Position numbers and translations under genes: made by a program. From positions 1 to 64,000 of the forward strand of contig NZ_JAAWUO010000003.1 of assembly GCF_013304825.1 (NCBI RefSeq): 64,000 bases of DNA, in the 5' to 3' direction. Within the stretch, counting starts at the first letter, position 1. The number at the start of each line of letters is the position of its first letter. Source of the stretch: Blautia schinkii. Its GTDB lineage: Bacteria; Bacillota; Clostridia; Lachnospirales; Lachnospiraceae. Below the pieces are notes generated by a model, which did no database searches, was not told the DNA's origin, and was given only the letters and a program-made list of their open reading frames with translations. Positions 51,122 through 60,228 of the stretch are shown here, piece after piece.

Positions 51122-51150
51122 TTGTCCTTGTAGGAACTTTGTGATAAAAT
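51122..51150 (+). promoter_or_regulatory. promoter of the lactonase gene
   Basis: TTGTCC (51122-51127), 17-bp spacer, TAAAAT (51145-51150). No strong terminator separates hemL from it. Confidence 0.55.
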
Positions 51151-51196
51151 AAACATAAAAATACGCAGCGAATGTGAAAGCAGGAGGCCAGAGCTT

Positions 51197-52303
51197 ATGG
51201 GAAAAAAGAAGTACGTGGCTTACGTGGGAACTTATACCCATGGAACCAGTAAAGGAATTCAAGTATACGACGTAGATGTAGAGAACGGAACACTTACAGA
51301 GCGCAGTGAGGTAGAAGTCAGCAATGCTTCTCACCTGGCAGTTTCCAAGAACGGCAAATATCTGTACTCCATCGAGGATGAGGGTGTAGCCGTATTCCGC
51401 AGAGATAAGAACGGTGATCTTTCCCGTATCAACAGTGTTGATATCAACGGAATGAGAGGATGCTATCTTGCAACAGACGTAGATGGAAGATATCTTTATG
51501 TGGCTGGTTATCATGATGGTAAGGTAACGGTTGTACATACACATAAAGACGGACGTCTTGGAAGCGTTATGGACGGTGTTTTCCACAAAGGACTTGGAAG
51601 CGTGGCAGAGCGTAACTTCCGTCCGCATGTAAACTGTGTCCGCCCCACACCGGATAACAAATATCTCTGTGCAGTAGATAACGGTATCGATCAGGTGAAG
51701 ATATACCGTATCAACAAGAAGAAAGATAAACTGGAGCTTGTTGATATCCTTCGCTGCCCGAGAGAGAGCGGCCCGCGTATCATCCGTTTCAGTGATGACG
51801 GAAGATTTGCATATCTTCTTTTTGAGCTGAGCAATGAGGTTAAGGTATACAGCTATGACGGAAGCGGCAAGAACCCGGAATTCGAGCTTCTTCAGAGCAT
51901 CACTACCCTTGGAAAAGAGGACGCAAATGATGCAATCCATAATGCCGCATCCGGTATATCCATGTCTGCAGACGGTAAATATCTTTTCTGTACAACAGCA
52001 GGCGAGAATACTGTCACAATGTATGCAGTAGACCAGGAAACAGGCCTTCTGACAAAGAAATTTTCACTTCCGATCAGTGGCGATTATCCGAAAGACCTGA
52101 TGATCTTCCCGGACAACAAGCACATTGCAGTTGCTAATCATGGAAGTAACAGCATAACAGTATTTACTGTTGATTATGAGAAAAATATTATCATGATGAA
52201 TGAGAAGCCAAGAAAGATCGAGACACCGAACTGTATCCATATCTGGCCTGTGCCGGATGAATGGGAGGATCCGGCAGATCCATTAACTTCTGCTGAAAAG
52301 TAA
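51197..52303 (+). CDS. lactonase-family beta-propeller protein (6-phosphogluconolactonase-like)
   Basis: A 368-residue seven-bladed propeller of the Pgl/YkgB family, with blade repeats like HLAVSKNGKYLYSIED, GCYLATDVDGRYLYVAGY, HVNCVRPTPDNKYLCAVD and GISMSADGKYLFCTT. The N-terminus KKYVAYVGTYTHGTSKGIQVYDVD is typical. E. coli Pgl hydrolyses 6-phosphogluconolactone, but distant members have other or unknown lactone substrates and no pentose-phosphate gene adjoins. AGCAGGAGG precedes the ATG. No signal peptide. Confidence 0.85.
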   Translation: MGKKKYVAYVGTYTHGTSKGIQVYDVDVENGTLTERSEVEVSNASHLAVSKNGKYLYSIEDEGVAVFRRDKNGDLSRINSVDINGMRGCYLATDVDGRYLYVAGYHDGKVTVVHTHKDGRLGSVMDGVFHKGLGSVAERNFRPHVNCVRPTPDNKYLCAVDNGIDQVKIYRINKKKDKLELVDILRCPRESGPRIIRFSDDGRFAYLLFELSNEVKVYSYDGSGKNPEFELLQSITTLGKEDANDAIHNAASGISMSADGKYLFCTTAGENTVTMYAVDQETGLLTKKFSLPISGDYPKDLMIFPDNKHIAVANHGSNSITVFTVDYEKNIIMMNEKPRKIETPNCIHIWPVPDEWEDPADPLTSAEK

Positions 52304-52326
52304 AACAGAATATAATATAACAGAAT

Positions 52327-52378
52327 AAAACAGACTCAGGGACGAGTGGTAAGACAGCCGGTTCTGAGTCTGTTTTTC
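52327..52378 (+). terminator. bidirectional terminator between lactonase and aroC
   Basis: AAAACAGACTCAG (52327-52339) pairs with CTGAGTCTGTTTTT (52364-52377). It serves both convergent genes. Confidence 0.85.
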
Positions 52379-52383
52379 TGTTT

Positions 52384-53478
52384 TTATCTGTGATAAAATT
52401 CATGGATACGGTCCATGCGTGCGCTCATGTTGTTAAAGAGTGCGTCTGTGATCGTAAGTGCTGCCATAGCCTCCACAACAACTACTGCACGAGGGACGAT
52501 CACCGGGTCGTGGCGTCCTTTGATCTCAAGCTCCAGATTTTCGCCCTCACTGGTGACAGTGGACTGAGGCTGGCTGATAGATGGGGTAGGCTTGATGTGG
52601 GCACGAAGGATAATATCACTTCCGTCACTCATACCACCCATGATACCTCCCGCATGGTTGGAAGTCTTGGTAATGATGCCGTCTTTCAAGGAAAAACCAT
52701 CGTTGTCAGCGGAACCGGTCAGTTTTGTTACCTGAATTCCGTCACCGATCTCAACAGCTTTTACAGCACCGATGGACATGATCGCATGGGCAAGAGTTGC
52801 ATCCAGCTTGTCAAAAACAGTATCGCCAAGCCCGGCAGGAACATTTCTGATCCGGCATTCTATGATGCCGCCTGCACTGTCCTGATTTTTGAGGCATTCT
52901 TCAAGATAGGCAGAAGCTTTCTCTGCTGCGTCTGCATCCGGCATGCAAAGTGCATTATTTTTGATCTCATCTTCTGAAAAAGACCGAATCTCCACAGGCC
53001 CGATCGATTTTGTATAAGTGGTAAAAGTAATGCCAAGTTCATTAAGCAGCTTGATTGCAATCGCACCGGCCGCCACCCGTCCGGCAGTTTCTCTTCCTGA
53101 AGAACGTCCGCCGCCCCGGTAATCACGGAACCCGTATTTCTGGTCAAAAGTATAATCTGCATGTCCCGGCCGGTAGGAATATGCGATATTTCCATAGTCT
53201 CTGGAACGCTGGTCTGTGTTGCGGATGAGAAGAGAGATCGGAGTTCCGGTAGTTTTTCCCTCGAAGACACCGGAGAGGATTTCTACCAGATCACCTTCCT
53301 TACGTGCTGTTGTATAGCGGCTCTGACCTGGCTTTCTGCGGTCAAGGAACACCTGGATATCTTCCTCGCAGAGAGAAAGACCTGCCGGGCAGCCGTCAAG
53401 AACTGCACCGATAGCCTTGCCATGAGATTCGCCCCAGGTGGTAACTACGAATTTTTTTCCGAATGATGACTGACTCAT
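52384..53478 (-). CDS. aroC: chorismate synthase
   Basis: Forms chorismate from EPSP, the last shikimate step, using reduced FMN. Signatures are TTWGESHGKAIGAVLDGCPAG (N-terminal), RRKPGQSRYTTARKE, GKTTGTPISLLIRN, RPGHADYTFDQKYGFRDYRGGGRSSGRETAGRVAAGA and RHDPVIVPRAVVVVEAM. 364 residues is normal. ATG 53478 has AAGGAAG upstream; an ATG 36 bases earlier includes the site. It is a single gene with its own promoter, far from other aro genes. Confidence 0.97.
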   Translation of the reverse strand: MSQSSFGKKFVVTTWGESHGKAIGAVLDGCPAGLSLCEEDIQVFLDRRKPGQSRYTTARKEGDLVEILSGVFEGKTTGTPISLLIRNTDQRSRDYGNIAYSYRPGHADYTFDQKYGFRDYRGGGRSSGRETAGRVAAGAIAIKLLNELGITFTTYTKSIGPVEIRSFSEDEIKNNALCMPDADAAEKASAYLEECLKNQDSAGGIIECRIRNVPAGLGDTVFDKLDATLAHAIMSIGAVKAVEIGDGIQVTKLTGSADNDGFSLKDGIITKTSNHAGGIMGGMSDGSDIILRAHIKPTPSISQPQSTVTSEGENLELEIKGRHDPVIVPRAVVVVEAMAALTITDALFNNMSARMDRIHEFYHR

Positions 53479-53512
53479 TTGTATAACTTCCTTTCGTTGG
53501 AATTCTGGAATC

Positions 53513-53541
53513 ATTATATAGGAAGCCGGAAAAAATGTAAA
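53513..53541 (-). promoter_or_regulatory. aroC promoter
   Basis: Minus strand: TTTACA (53541-53536), 17-bp spacer, TATAAT (53518-53513). Confidence 0.8.
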
Positions 53542-53612
53542 GAAGAGGAGAATGCTTACGTAAAGATTCTGTGAAATTATAAAAAAGCTTTTTTAAAATG
53601 AAAATGTATGAA

Positions 53613-53641
53613 TTGACAAAGCTATTTTGACTATTTATAAT
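53613..53641 (+). promoter_or_regulatory. corA operon promoter, consensus
   Basis: TTGACA (53613-53618), 17-bp spacer, TATAAT (53636-53641), all twelve consensus bases. A palindrome AAAAAAGCTTTTTT (53581-53594) lies 19 bases upstream. Confidence 0.88.
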
Positions 53642-53694
53642 AAAAAAGAATTTTGCCCTGGCAAAAGCAAAGCAAAAGAAGGGAAGTGGAAATC

Positions 53695-54636
53695 GTGGTA
53701 AGGATTTATAAGACAATAGACGGGGCCATCCACCAGATACAGGAACCGGAGGAAGGCTGCTGGATTGCACTGACGAATCCGACGGCAACAGAAATTTTTG
53801 AATTTTCCGAGAAGTTTGATATAGAGGTTGACGATCTGCGATCCCCTTTGGATGAGGAAGAACGGTCACGTATCGAAGTTGAGGATAATTATACACTGAT
53901 CCTGGTAGATGTTCCTATGATCGAGGAACGTAATGATAAGGACTGGTATGGAACCATTCCTCTTGGTATCATTGTTACCGGTTCCATGATCATTACCATC
54001 TGTCTGGAGGACACGCCGGTTCTGACTAGATTTATGGAGGGAAGGGTCCGGAGCTTTTTTACCTATATGAAGACACGCTTTATCTTCCAGATTCTTTACA
54101 GAAATGCAAGTATGTACCTGCGTTATCTGCGTATCATCGATAAGAAAAGTGAGCAGGTGGAGGAGAAACTGCATCTTTCCACAAGGAATGAGGAGCTGAT
54201 CGAGCTTCTAGAACTGCAGAAATCCCTGACATATTTTATCACATCTCTGCGGTCTAACGAAGTTGTGCTGGAGAAGCTTCTGAAGATAGACAGCATCAAG
54301 AAATATCCGGAGGACACAGATCTTCTGGAGGATGTTATCACTGAGAACAAGCAGGCGATCGAAATGGCCAATGTGTACAGTGGAATCCTGAACGGAACCA
54401 TGGATGCTTTTGCATCGATCATTTCCAATAATATGAATATCGTCATGAAAGTACTGGCGATCATTACCATTGTTATGAGTATTCCGACTATCGTGTTTAG
54501 TGCCTACGGAATGAACGTGGCAGGTTCCGGTATGCCGTTGTCTCACAGTCCCTGGGGCTTTTTGCTCATCATAATTTTTTCTGTAGCAATCAGTGCTGTT
54601 GCGGCTATTATTCTTTCCAAGAAGCGCTTTTTCTGA
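53695..54636 (+). CDS. CorA-family divalent cation transporter
   Basis: Pentameric Mg2+ (or Co2+/Ni2+) channel. The 313-residue protein has a long cytoplasmic N-terminal funnel, a helical stalk (~130-250), two C-terminal membrane helices and the signature pore motif in FSAYGMNVAGSG (~275). The short basic tail (SKKRFF) follows helix 2. The start is taken as GTG 53695 with GGGAAG 8 bases upstream; GTG 53686 and a TTG at 53653 are in frame but less well placed. It leads the corA - rhomboid-like - pyk - lysA string. Confidence 0.92.
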   Translation: MVRIYKTIDGAIHQIQEPEEGCWIALTNPTATEIFEFSEKFDIEVDDLRSPLDEEERSRIEVEDNYTLILVDVPMIEERNDKDWYGTIPLGIIVTGSMIITICLEDTPVLTRFMEGRVRSFFTYMKTRFIFQILYRNASMYLRYLRIIDKKSEQVEEKLHLSTRNEELIELLELQKSLTYFITSLRSNEVVLEKLLKIDSIKKYPEDTDLLEDVITENKQAIEMANVYSGILNGTMDAFASIISNNMNIVMKVLAIITIVMSIPTIVFSAYGMNVAGSGMPLSHSPWGFLLIIIFSVAISAVAAIILSKKRFF

Positions 54637-54667
54637 TTTTTCAAGAGTTTTCTGAAAGGAGATTTTA

Positions 54668-55558
54668 ATGAAATTTATCAACAAACTGGAACGTAAGTTT
54701 GGAAGATTTGGTATTCCCAATCTGACAGTTTATATTATCGGATGCTATGTGCTGGGGTATTTTCTGGCTATGCTTGCTCCTGGAGTTCTGGATATGCTGA
54801 GTCTTGATATGTCCATGGTAATGAGAGGACAGATCTGGAGACTTGTGACATGGGTGATTTATCCGCCTTCCAGTGTAGGAGGAACCGGTAATCTTGTGAT
54901 GTTCCTTCTGGCAATCTTTTTCTTTTATTATCCGATCGGTACTTCACTGGAGCGTACGTGGGGAACATTCCGGTATACTTTGTATATTTTTTCAGGACTT
55001 TTGTTCACTGTGATCGCAGCAGTTCTTCTGCATGCGTTTACAGGTGGTTATGTGACAATGAATGGAATTACGTATTCTCTTGGCGGCAGTATTTTTACCA
55101 CCTATTATATCAGTCTTTCCATTTTTCTGGCTTATGCAGTCACATATCCGGATCTGGAGCTTTTGCTTATGTTTGTCATCCCTATCAAGATGAAATGGAT
55201 GGCATTTATATACGGACTTTTTATTGCATGGGATATTGTATCCTATCTTAGAGCAGGACTTTGGGTAGGCGTTGTGCCAATCGTGGCATCGCTTTTAAAT
55301 TTTGTGATCTTTTATTTCAGCACAAGAGATATGAACCGCTACAATCCGAAAGAGATCCGCAGGAAGCAGCAGTTTAAGAAGGCTATGGCTCCGTCCAGAA
55401 CGGGTTATGGACCGGATGGAATCGCAAAGCATAAATGTGCGATCTGTGGCCGTACTGAGAAGGATGATCCGAATCTGGAGTTCCGCTTCTGCTCAAAGTG
55501 CAAAGGAAATTATGAATATTGCCAGGATCATTTATTTACGCACAAACACGTACAGTAA
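54668..55558 (+). CDS. rhomboid-like membrane protein with C-terminal zinc-ribbon-like tail
   Basis: The 296-residue protein has about six membrane segments between residues ~20 and 215, in a rhomboid/derlin-like arrangement (IWRLVTWVIYPPS, then GTSLERTWGTFRYTLYIFSG). The protease signature is not met: no GxSG is seen in the fourth segment (only LGGSIFTTYY), and there is no AHxxG histidine in the sixth (SYLRAGLW). It is therefore probably an inactive rhomboid. The C-terminus has a Cys/His cluster (HKCAICGRTEKD...FCSKCKGNYEYCQDH) that could bind zinc. AAAGGAG lies upstream; pyk starts 27 bases after it. Function unknown. Confidence 0.8.
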   Translation: MKFINKLERKFGRFGIPNLTVYIIGCYVLGYFLAMLAPGVLDMLSLDMSMVMRGQIWRLVTWVIYPPSSVGGTGNLVMFLLAIFFFYYPIGTSLERTWGTFRYTLYIFSGLLFTVIAAVLLHAFTGGYVTMNGITYSLGGSIFTTYYISLSIFLAYAVTYPDLELLLMFVIPIKMKWMAFIYGLFIAWDIVSYLRAGLWVGVVPIVASLLNFVIFYFSTRDMNRYNPKEIRRKQQFKKAMAPSRTGYGPDGIAKHKCAICGRTEKDDPNLEFRFCSKCKGNYEYCQDHLFTHKHVQ

Positions 55559-55585
55559 AACGTAAAAAAGGGAGGATATTCAATT

Positions 55586-57022
55586 ATGAAAAGAACGAAG
55601 ATCATCTGTACACTTGGACCTGCCAGCAACAACAGGGAGACTCTGAAAGCTCTTATGGAGAATGGAATGGATATTGCCAGATTCAACTTTTCCCATGGAG
55701 ATCATGAGGAGCAGAAGGGCCGTGTGGACATGATCAAAGAGCTTCGTGAGGAGCTTGATATACCTATAGCCATGCTTCTTGATACAAAAGGACCTGAGAT
55801 CCGTACCAGACTTTTAAAGGACGGACAGAAGGTAAAACTGGAAGCAGGAAAACAGTTTGTACTTGGAATTGGTGATTTTGAAGGTGACGACAAGAAAGTT
55901 GCCATCACATATGAGACACTTTACAAAGATGTAAAACCAGGAAATAGAATTCTTATTGATGATGGTCTGATCGAGCTGGAAGTTAAAAAAATCAAGGGAA
56001 CAGATATCATCTGCAGCATCTTAAACGGTGGAGAGCTGGGAGAGAAGAAGGGTGTAAATGTTCCTTATGTAAAGGTTAATCTTCCGGGAATCACAGAGCA
56101 GGATAAAAAGGATATCCTTTTTGGTATCGAACAGAAATTTGATTTTATCGCAGCATCTTTCGTCCGTTCCGCTGAGGTGATCCGTGAGATTCGTAAGCTT
56201 CTGAATGATAACGGTGGACAGGATATCGGCATTATCGCAAAGATCGAGAATGCAGAAGGTGTAGAGAACATTGATTCTATCATCGAGTCTTCTGACGGAA
56301 TCATGGTTGCCCGTGGAGATCTTGGAGTTGAGATTCCGGCAAGCCAGGTACCGCATATCCAGAAAGAGATTATCCGTAAATGCAATGATCATTATACACC
56401 GGTTATCACAGCAACACAGATGCTGGATTCCATGATCCGTAATCCTCGTCCGACACGTGCTGAGGTAGCTGATGTTGCCAATGCGATCTATGACGGAACA
56501 GATGCGATCATGCTTTCCGGAGAGACAGCAGCCGGTAAATATCCTATTGATGCGCTCCACATGATGGCAGAGATCGCAGAGATGACAGAGCCGCATCTGG
56601 ATTACAAAGTGTTTATTGAGCATCGTTCCATGGATGGAAGAGAGAAGATTTCCAGTGCAGTAGCACTTGCGGCAGTACGTACTGCAAAGAACCTGAAGGC
56701 TAATGCCATTGTAACACCGACTATGAGTGGAAATACAGCAAGACTGATTTCCAATTTCCGTCCGAAGGTTCCAATCTATGCGATCACACCGAACTCAACC
56801 ATCCAGCATAAGCTTCAGTTGATCTGGGGCGTAACACCTCTGAAGGGATATCAGAGAGATACCACGGACCATATCATGTCTCAGGCCATGAATGTTGTCC
56901 GCAGCCGTCATCTGATCCATAAAGGTGACCTTGTTGTATTTACAGCGGGCGACCCTGCAACCAATATGACAAATGGTCATGGCGCAGTTACTAACATGAT
57001 GCACGTGATCGAGGCAGAATAA
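55586..57022 (+). CDS. pyk: pyruvate kinase
   Basis: Glycolytic ATP formation from phosphoenolpyruvate. Blocks are KIICTLGPASNNRETL, MDIARFNFSHG, MLLDTKGPEIRT, the active-site IIAKIENAEGVENIDSII (Lys and Glu), GIMVARGDLGVEIP, PVITATQMLDSMI and MLSGETAAGKYP. 478 residues is the short type without the extra C-terminal PEP-utiliser domain of Bacillus enzymes. GGGAGGATATTCAATT is the ribosome site. Confidence 0.97.
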   Translation: MKRTKIICTLGPASNNRETLKALMENGMDIARFNFSHGDHEEQKGRVDMIKELREELDIPIAMLLDTKGPEIRTRLLKDGQKVKLEAGKQFVLGIGDFEGDDKKVAITYETLYKDVKPGNRILIDDGLIELEVKKIKGTDIICSILNGGELGEKKGVNVPYVKVNLPGITEQDKKDILFGIEQKFDFIAASFVRSAEVIREIRKLLNDNGGQDIGIIAKIENAEGVENIDSIIESSDGIMVARGDLGVEIPASQVPHIQKEIIRKCNDHYTPVITATQMLDSMIRNPRPTRAEVADVANAIYDGTDAIMLSGETAAGKYPIDALHMMAEIAEMTEPHLDYKVFIEHRSMDGREKISSAVALAAVRTAKNLKANAIVTPTMSGNTARLISNFRPKVPIYAITPNSTIQHKLQLIWGVTPLKGYQRDTTDHIMSQAMNVVRSRHLIHKGDLVVFTAGDPATNMTNGHGAVTNMMHVIEAE

Positions 57023-57078
57023 TGTTACTGTTCTGCAATTGCAGACAGTGAGCAAACGAAACAGGAGATGCAGTTATT

Positions 57079-58368
57079 ATGAAAAAAGTACCATTTGTGA
57101 CACTTGAGAAACTGAACGAGATTACTGAGAAATATCCGACACCTTTTCATCTTTATGACGAGAAGGGAATCCGCGAGAATGCAAAAGCTCTCAAAGAAGC
57201 TTTTGCCTGGAACAAAGGATTCAAGGAATTTTTTGCAGTAAAGGCAACACCGAACCCGTATCTTATCAATATTCTTCAGGAGTATGGCTGTGGCTGTGAC
57301 TGCTCCTCTGCAACAGAGCTTATGATGGCCAAAGCTGTAGGCTGTAAAAAAGGAGACATCATGTTCTCATCCAACGATACACCGGAGAAAGAGTTCAAAT
57401 ATGCAGATGAGATCGGCGGAATCATCAACCTTGATGATATTACACATATTGAGAGTGTAGAGCGAGCTCTTGGAAAGATCCCGGAAGTGATCAGCTGCCG
57501 TTATAACCCGGGTGGAGTATTTAAGATCAGCAATGGTATCATGGATAATCCGGGAGATGCCAAGTATGGTATGACTACAGAGCAGATTTTTGATGCTTTC
57601 CGTATCCTGAAATCAAAGGGAGCGAAAGAGTTCGGTATCCACGCATTCCTTGCAAGCAATACGGTAACTAACGATTACTATCCGATGCTTGCAAAAGTAA
57701 TGTTCGAACTTGCTGTAAAGCTTCAGAAAGAAACAGGTGCACATATTAAGTTCATCAACCTTTCCGGTGGAATCGGAATTCCTTATAAACCGGATCAGGA
57801 GCCGAATGATATCCGTGTGATCGGTGAAGGTGTCCGCAAGGTTTATGAAGAGGTACTTGTTCCGGAAGGAATGGGTGATGTGGCGATCTATACAGAGCTT
57901 GGCCGTTTCATGATGGGACCGTATGGCTGCCTTGTTACAGAAGCAATCCATGAGAAACACACACATAAAGAATACATAGGTGTAGACGCCTGCGCAGTAA
58001 ATCTGATGCGTCCGGCTATGTACGGAGCTTATCATCATATTACAGTTATGGGCAAGGAGAACGAGCCATGTGACCATAAATATGATGTAACAGGATCTCT
58101 CTGCGAGAACAATGATAAATTTGCCATTGACCGTATGCTTCCGAAGATTGATATGGGAGATCTTCTTGTGATCCATGATACAGGTGCTCATGGTTTTGCA
58201 ATGGGATATAACTACAATGGTAAACTGAAGTCTGCTGAAATTCTTCTTCATGAGGATGGAAGCTTCGAGATGATCCGCCGTGCTGAGACACCGAGAGATT
58301 ATTTCGCAACATTTGACTGCTTCCCTGTTTTTGAAAAACTTCTCCAGGACGAGGATGAGCTGAAATAA
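57079..58368 (+). CDS. lysA: diaminopimelate decarboxylase-like PLP enzyme
   Basis: A fold-type III PLP decarboxylase of 429 residues that makes L-lysine from meso-diaminopimelate. The PLP Lys is in KEFFAVKATPNP (~residue 54), followed by CGCDCSSATELMMA, NPGG, the phosphate-binding NLSGGIGIPY, EPGR-like ELGRFMMGPYG, and the substrate Cys segment VTGSLCENNDKFA. The sequence departs from classic LysA (it has ELGR for EPGR), so a related amino-acid decarboxylase is a minor alternative. CAGGAGATG precedes the ATG, 56 bases after pyk. Confidence 0.87.
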   Translation: MKKVPFVTLEKLNEITEKYPTPFHLYDEKGIRENAKALKEAFAWNKGFKEFFAVKATPNPYLINILQEYGCGCDCSSATELMMAKAVGCKKGDIMFSSNDTPEKEFKYADEIGGIINLDDITHIESVERALGKIPEVISCRYNPGGVFKISNGIMDNPGDAKYGMTTEQIFDAFRILKSKGAKEFGIHAFLASNTVTNDYYPMLAKVMFELAVKLQKETGAHIKFINLSGGIGIPYKPDQEPNDIRVIGEGVRKVYEEVLVPEGMGDVAIYTELGRFMMGPYGCLVTEAIHEKHTHKEYIGVDACAVNLMRPAMYGAYHHITVMGKENEPCDHKYDVTGSLCENNDKFAIDRMLPKIDMGDLLVIHDTGAHGFAMGYNYNGKLKSAEILLHEDGSFEMIRRAETPRDYFATFDCFPVFEKLLQDEDELK

Positions 58369-58395
58369 TATATAGTTATACGATATGAAAATATG

Positions 58396-58446
58396 AAAAA
58401 GACCGTCTGTGCATATGGTTAATTATGCGTGGACGGTCTTTTTTTG
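58396..58446 (+). terminator. bidirectional terminator between lysA and the MATE gene
   Basis: AAAAAGACCGTC (58396-58407) pairs with GACGGTCTTTTTTT (58432-58445), with GTGCAT/ATGCGT inside. Confidence 0.88.
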
Positions 58447-58462
58447 CTACATGAAAAAATAT

Positions 58463-59839
58463 TTATGAGTTCTGGCTGCCTGACATTTCTGCCAGTGCTT
58501 TTCGGAACTCGAAGAAGAACAGGATTGCAGTAAATGTAACTGCCAGGATATCTGCTACCGGTTCTGCCATATAAACCGCATTTGTCTGATTGCCGCGGAA
58601 AATATGAGGCAGAATATAGATCAGTGGGATGACCAGCACAAATTTCCGGACAATGGCCACGATAATGGAATCCTTGGCTCTGCCGAGAGAGATGAAGGTC
58701 ATCTGGCATGCAATCTGGACTCCGAATATAAATACTACAGCCATGTAGATACGGAGAGATGTTTTTGTAAAGGCAAGTAGTGTGCTGTCCGAAGTGAACA
58801 TTCCGGCGAAAATTTGTGGGAAGATCATGATGATCATCCAAAGGATCACAGAATAGGTGACGCTTGTTTTCAGAAGGAGTTTAAAAGTGGAACGTACACG
58901 GTTCTCGTTGCGTGCACCGTAATTATAGCTGATGATCGGCTGTGCACCTTGTCCAAGTCCCTGAAGAGGAAGCATAGCGAACTGCATAACGCTGGTAAGG
59001 ATGGTCATGGCTCCTACAGCAACATCTCCTCCGTATTTCAGGAGAGAAGAGTTATAGCAGACAGAGATGATGCTCTCACTGAGCTGCATAACGAAAAGGG
59101 AAGAGCCAAGAGCCATACAGGGCAGAAGAATATCTGCTTTCAGCTTCATGGTTTTTCTTCGAAGACGGAGAAATGTCTTTTTTCCAAAGAGAAAAGATAG
59201 CACCCAGATACAGGAAAGTGCCTGGGAGATCACGGTTGCAAAAGCAGCACCACGTACACCCATATGGAAGCCGAAGATGAATACGGGATCCAGGATGATG
59301 TTAGCGACTGCACCAATGAGAACAGAGAGCATTCCTGTTTTTGCGAAGCCCTGAGCAGTGATGAAGTTGTTCATGCCAAGTGTAAGCTGTACAAAAACAG
59401 TTCCGATCGCGTAAATGTTCATGTAACCAACAGCGAAATCAATAGTGTTGGTACTTGCACCGAAGGCCATGAGAAAGCTGCGGTTTCCCATAAGCAGGAT
59501 CACGGTCAGTATTACGGAGATGATGATCTGCATGGTGAAACAGTTTCCCAGGGTACGTTCAGCTTTATCGGTATCATTTTTTCCCATAAATATGCTGGCT
59601 CTGGGAGCACCACCGTTTCCGACAAGAGCAGCGAAGGCAGACACTACCATGATCAGCGGCATGCAGACACCGACACCAGTGAGTGCCAATGCGCCATCAC
59701 CGGGAATGTGTCCTATGTAGATGCGGTCAACAATGTTATAAAGCATGTTGATCAGCTGTGCAGCTACGGTAGGAAGTGCAAGGCGCAGAAGCAGGTGGCC
59801 AATGGGCTCAGTACCTAAAAAACTTTTGTCTTTTTCCAT
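58463..59839 (-). CDS. MATE-family multidrug/cation antiporter
   Basis: A 458-residue protein with twelve predicted membrane segments in two six-helix halves. The N-terminal MATE pattern GHLLLRLALPTVAAQLINMLYNIVDRIYIGHI and the later LPLQGLGQGAQPIISYNYGARNENRV fit the MepA-like branch, which exports drugs with Na+ or H+. The substrate cannot be told. GAAAGGACTGAAATGA lies before the ATG. It is the only gene of its unit, downstream of the tRNA-Leu terminator on the minus strand. Confidence 0.9.
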   Translation of the reverse strand: MEKDKSFLGTEPIGHLLLRLALPTVAAQLINMLYNIVDRIYIGHIPGDGALALTGVGVCMPLIMVVSAFAALVGNGGAPRASIFMGKNDTDKAERTLGNCFTMQIIISVILTVILLMGNRSFLMAFGASTNTIDFAVGYMNIYAIGTVFVQLTLGMNNFITAQGFAKTGMLSVLIGAVANIILDPVFIFGFHMGVRGAAFATVISQALSCIWVLSFLFGKKTFLRLRRKTMKLKADILLPCMALGSSLFVMQLSESIISVCYNSSLLKYGGDVAVGAMTILTSVMQFAMLPLQGLGQGAQPIISYNYGARNENRVRSTFKLLLKTSVTYSVILWMIIMIFPQIFAGMFTSDSTLLAFTKTSLRIYMAVVFIFGVQIACQMTFISLGRAKDSIIVAIVRKFVLVIPLIYILPHIFRGNQTNAVYMAEPVADILAVTFTAILFFFEFRKALAEMSGSQNS

Positions 59840-59885
59840 TCATTTCAGTCCTTTCGTGAAATTGCTACAGTTAACTTTTATATAA

Positions 59886-59917
59886 CAAAAACCTGACAGA
59901 TCACTCCGTCAGGTTTT
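59886..59917 (-). terminator. terminator of the tRNA-Leu gene
   Basis: Minus strand: CCTGAC, 10-nt loop, GTCAGG, then TTTTTG (plus-strand stem at 59892-59897 and 59908-59913). It separates the tRNA from the MATE gene. Confidence 0.8.
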
Positions 59918-59925
59918 CCTGATAA

Positions 59926-60007
59926 TGCCGCTGGCCGGACTCGAACCGGCACGGATTGCTCCGCTTGATTTTGAGTCAAGTGCGTCTGCCAATTCCGCCA
60001 CAGCGGC
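59926..60007 (-). tRNA. tRNA-Leu, anticodon CAA
   Basis: An 82-nt class II tRNA. The acceptor stem GCCGCTG/CAGCGGC is followed by discriminator A. The D-loop has the AATTGGCAGAC pattern, the anticodon arm is CTTGA-CT-CAA-AA-TCAAG, the long variable arm is CGGAGCAATCCG, and the T-arm is GCCGG-TTCGAGT-CCGGC. CCA is not encoded. Confidence 0.96.
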
Positions 60008-60020
60008 ATAACCATTTATT

Positions 60021-60049
60021 ATAATATCATAGGAACAATGGGAATGCAA
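60021..60049 (-). promoter_or_regulatory. tRNA-Leu promoter
   Basis: Minus strand: TTGCAT (60049-60044), 17-bp spacer, TATTAT (60026-60021). Confidence 0.7.
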
Positions 60050-60125
60050 GGAATTTTTTTGAAATTGCGATAATATATGCAAAAAATTCAAATTCTAAAA
60101 AGTTTATGAAATCGAAGTGTTTTCC

Positions 60126-60154
60126 TTGAAATAGACTGAAAAAAGTGGTACAGT
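60126..60154 (+). promoter_or_regulatory. ftsH promoter
   Basis: TTGAAA (60126-60131), 17-bp spacer, TACAGT (60149-60154), leaving a ~68-nt leader. Confidence 0.6.
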
Positions 60155-60228
60155 GTCTTACAAAGCTGTATCACATGATATAGCACTGTGGATATAGCAA
60201 TATACTATAAGATAACGGAGGAGACTAC

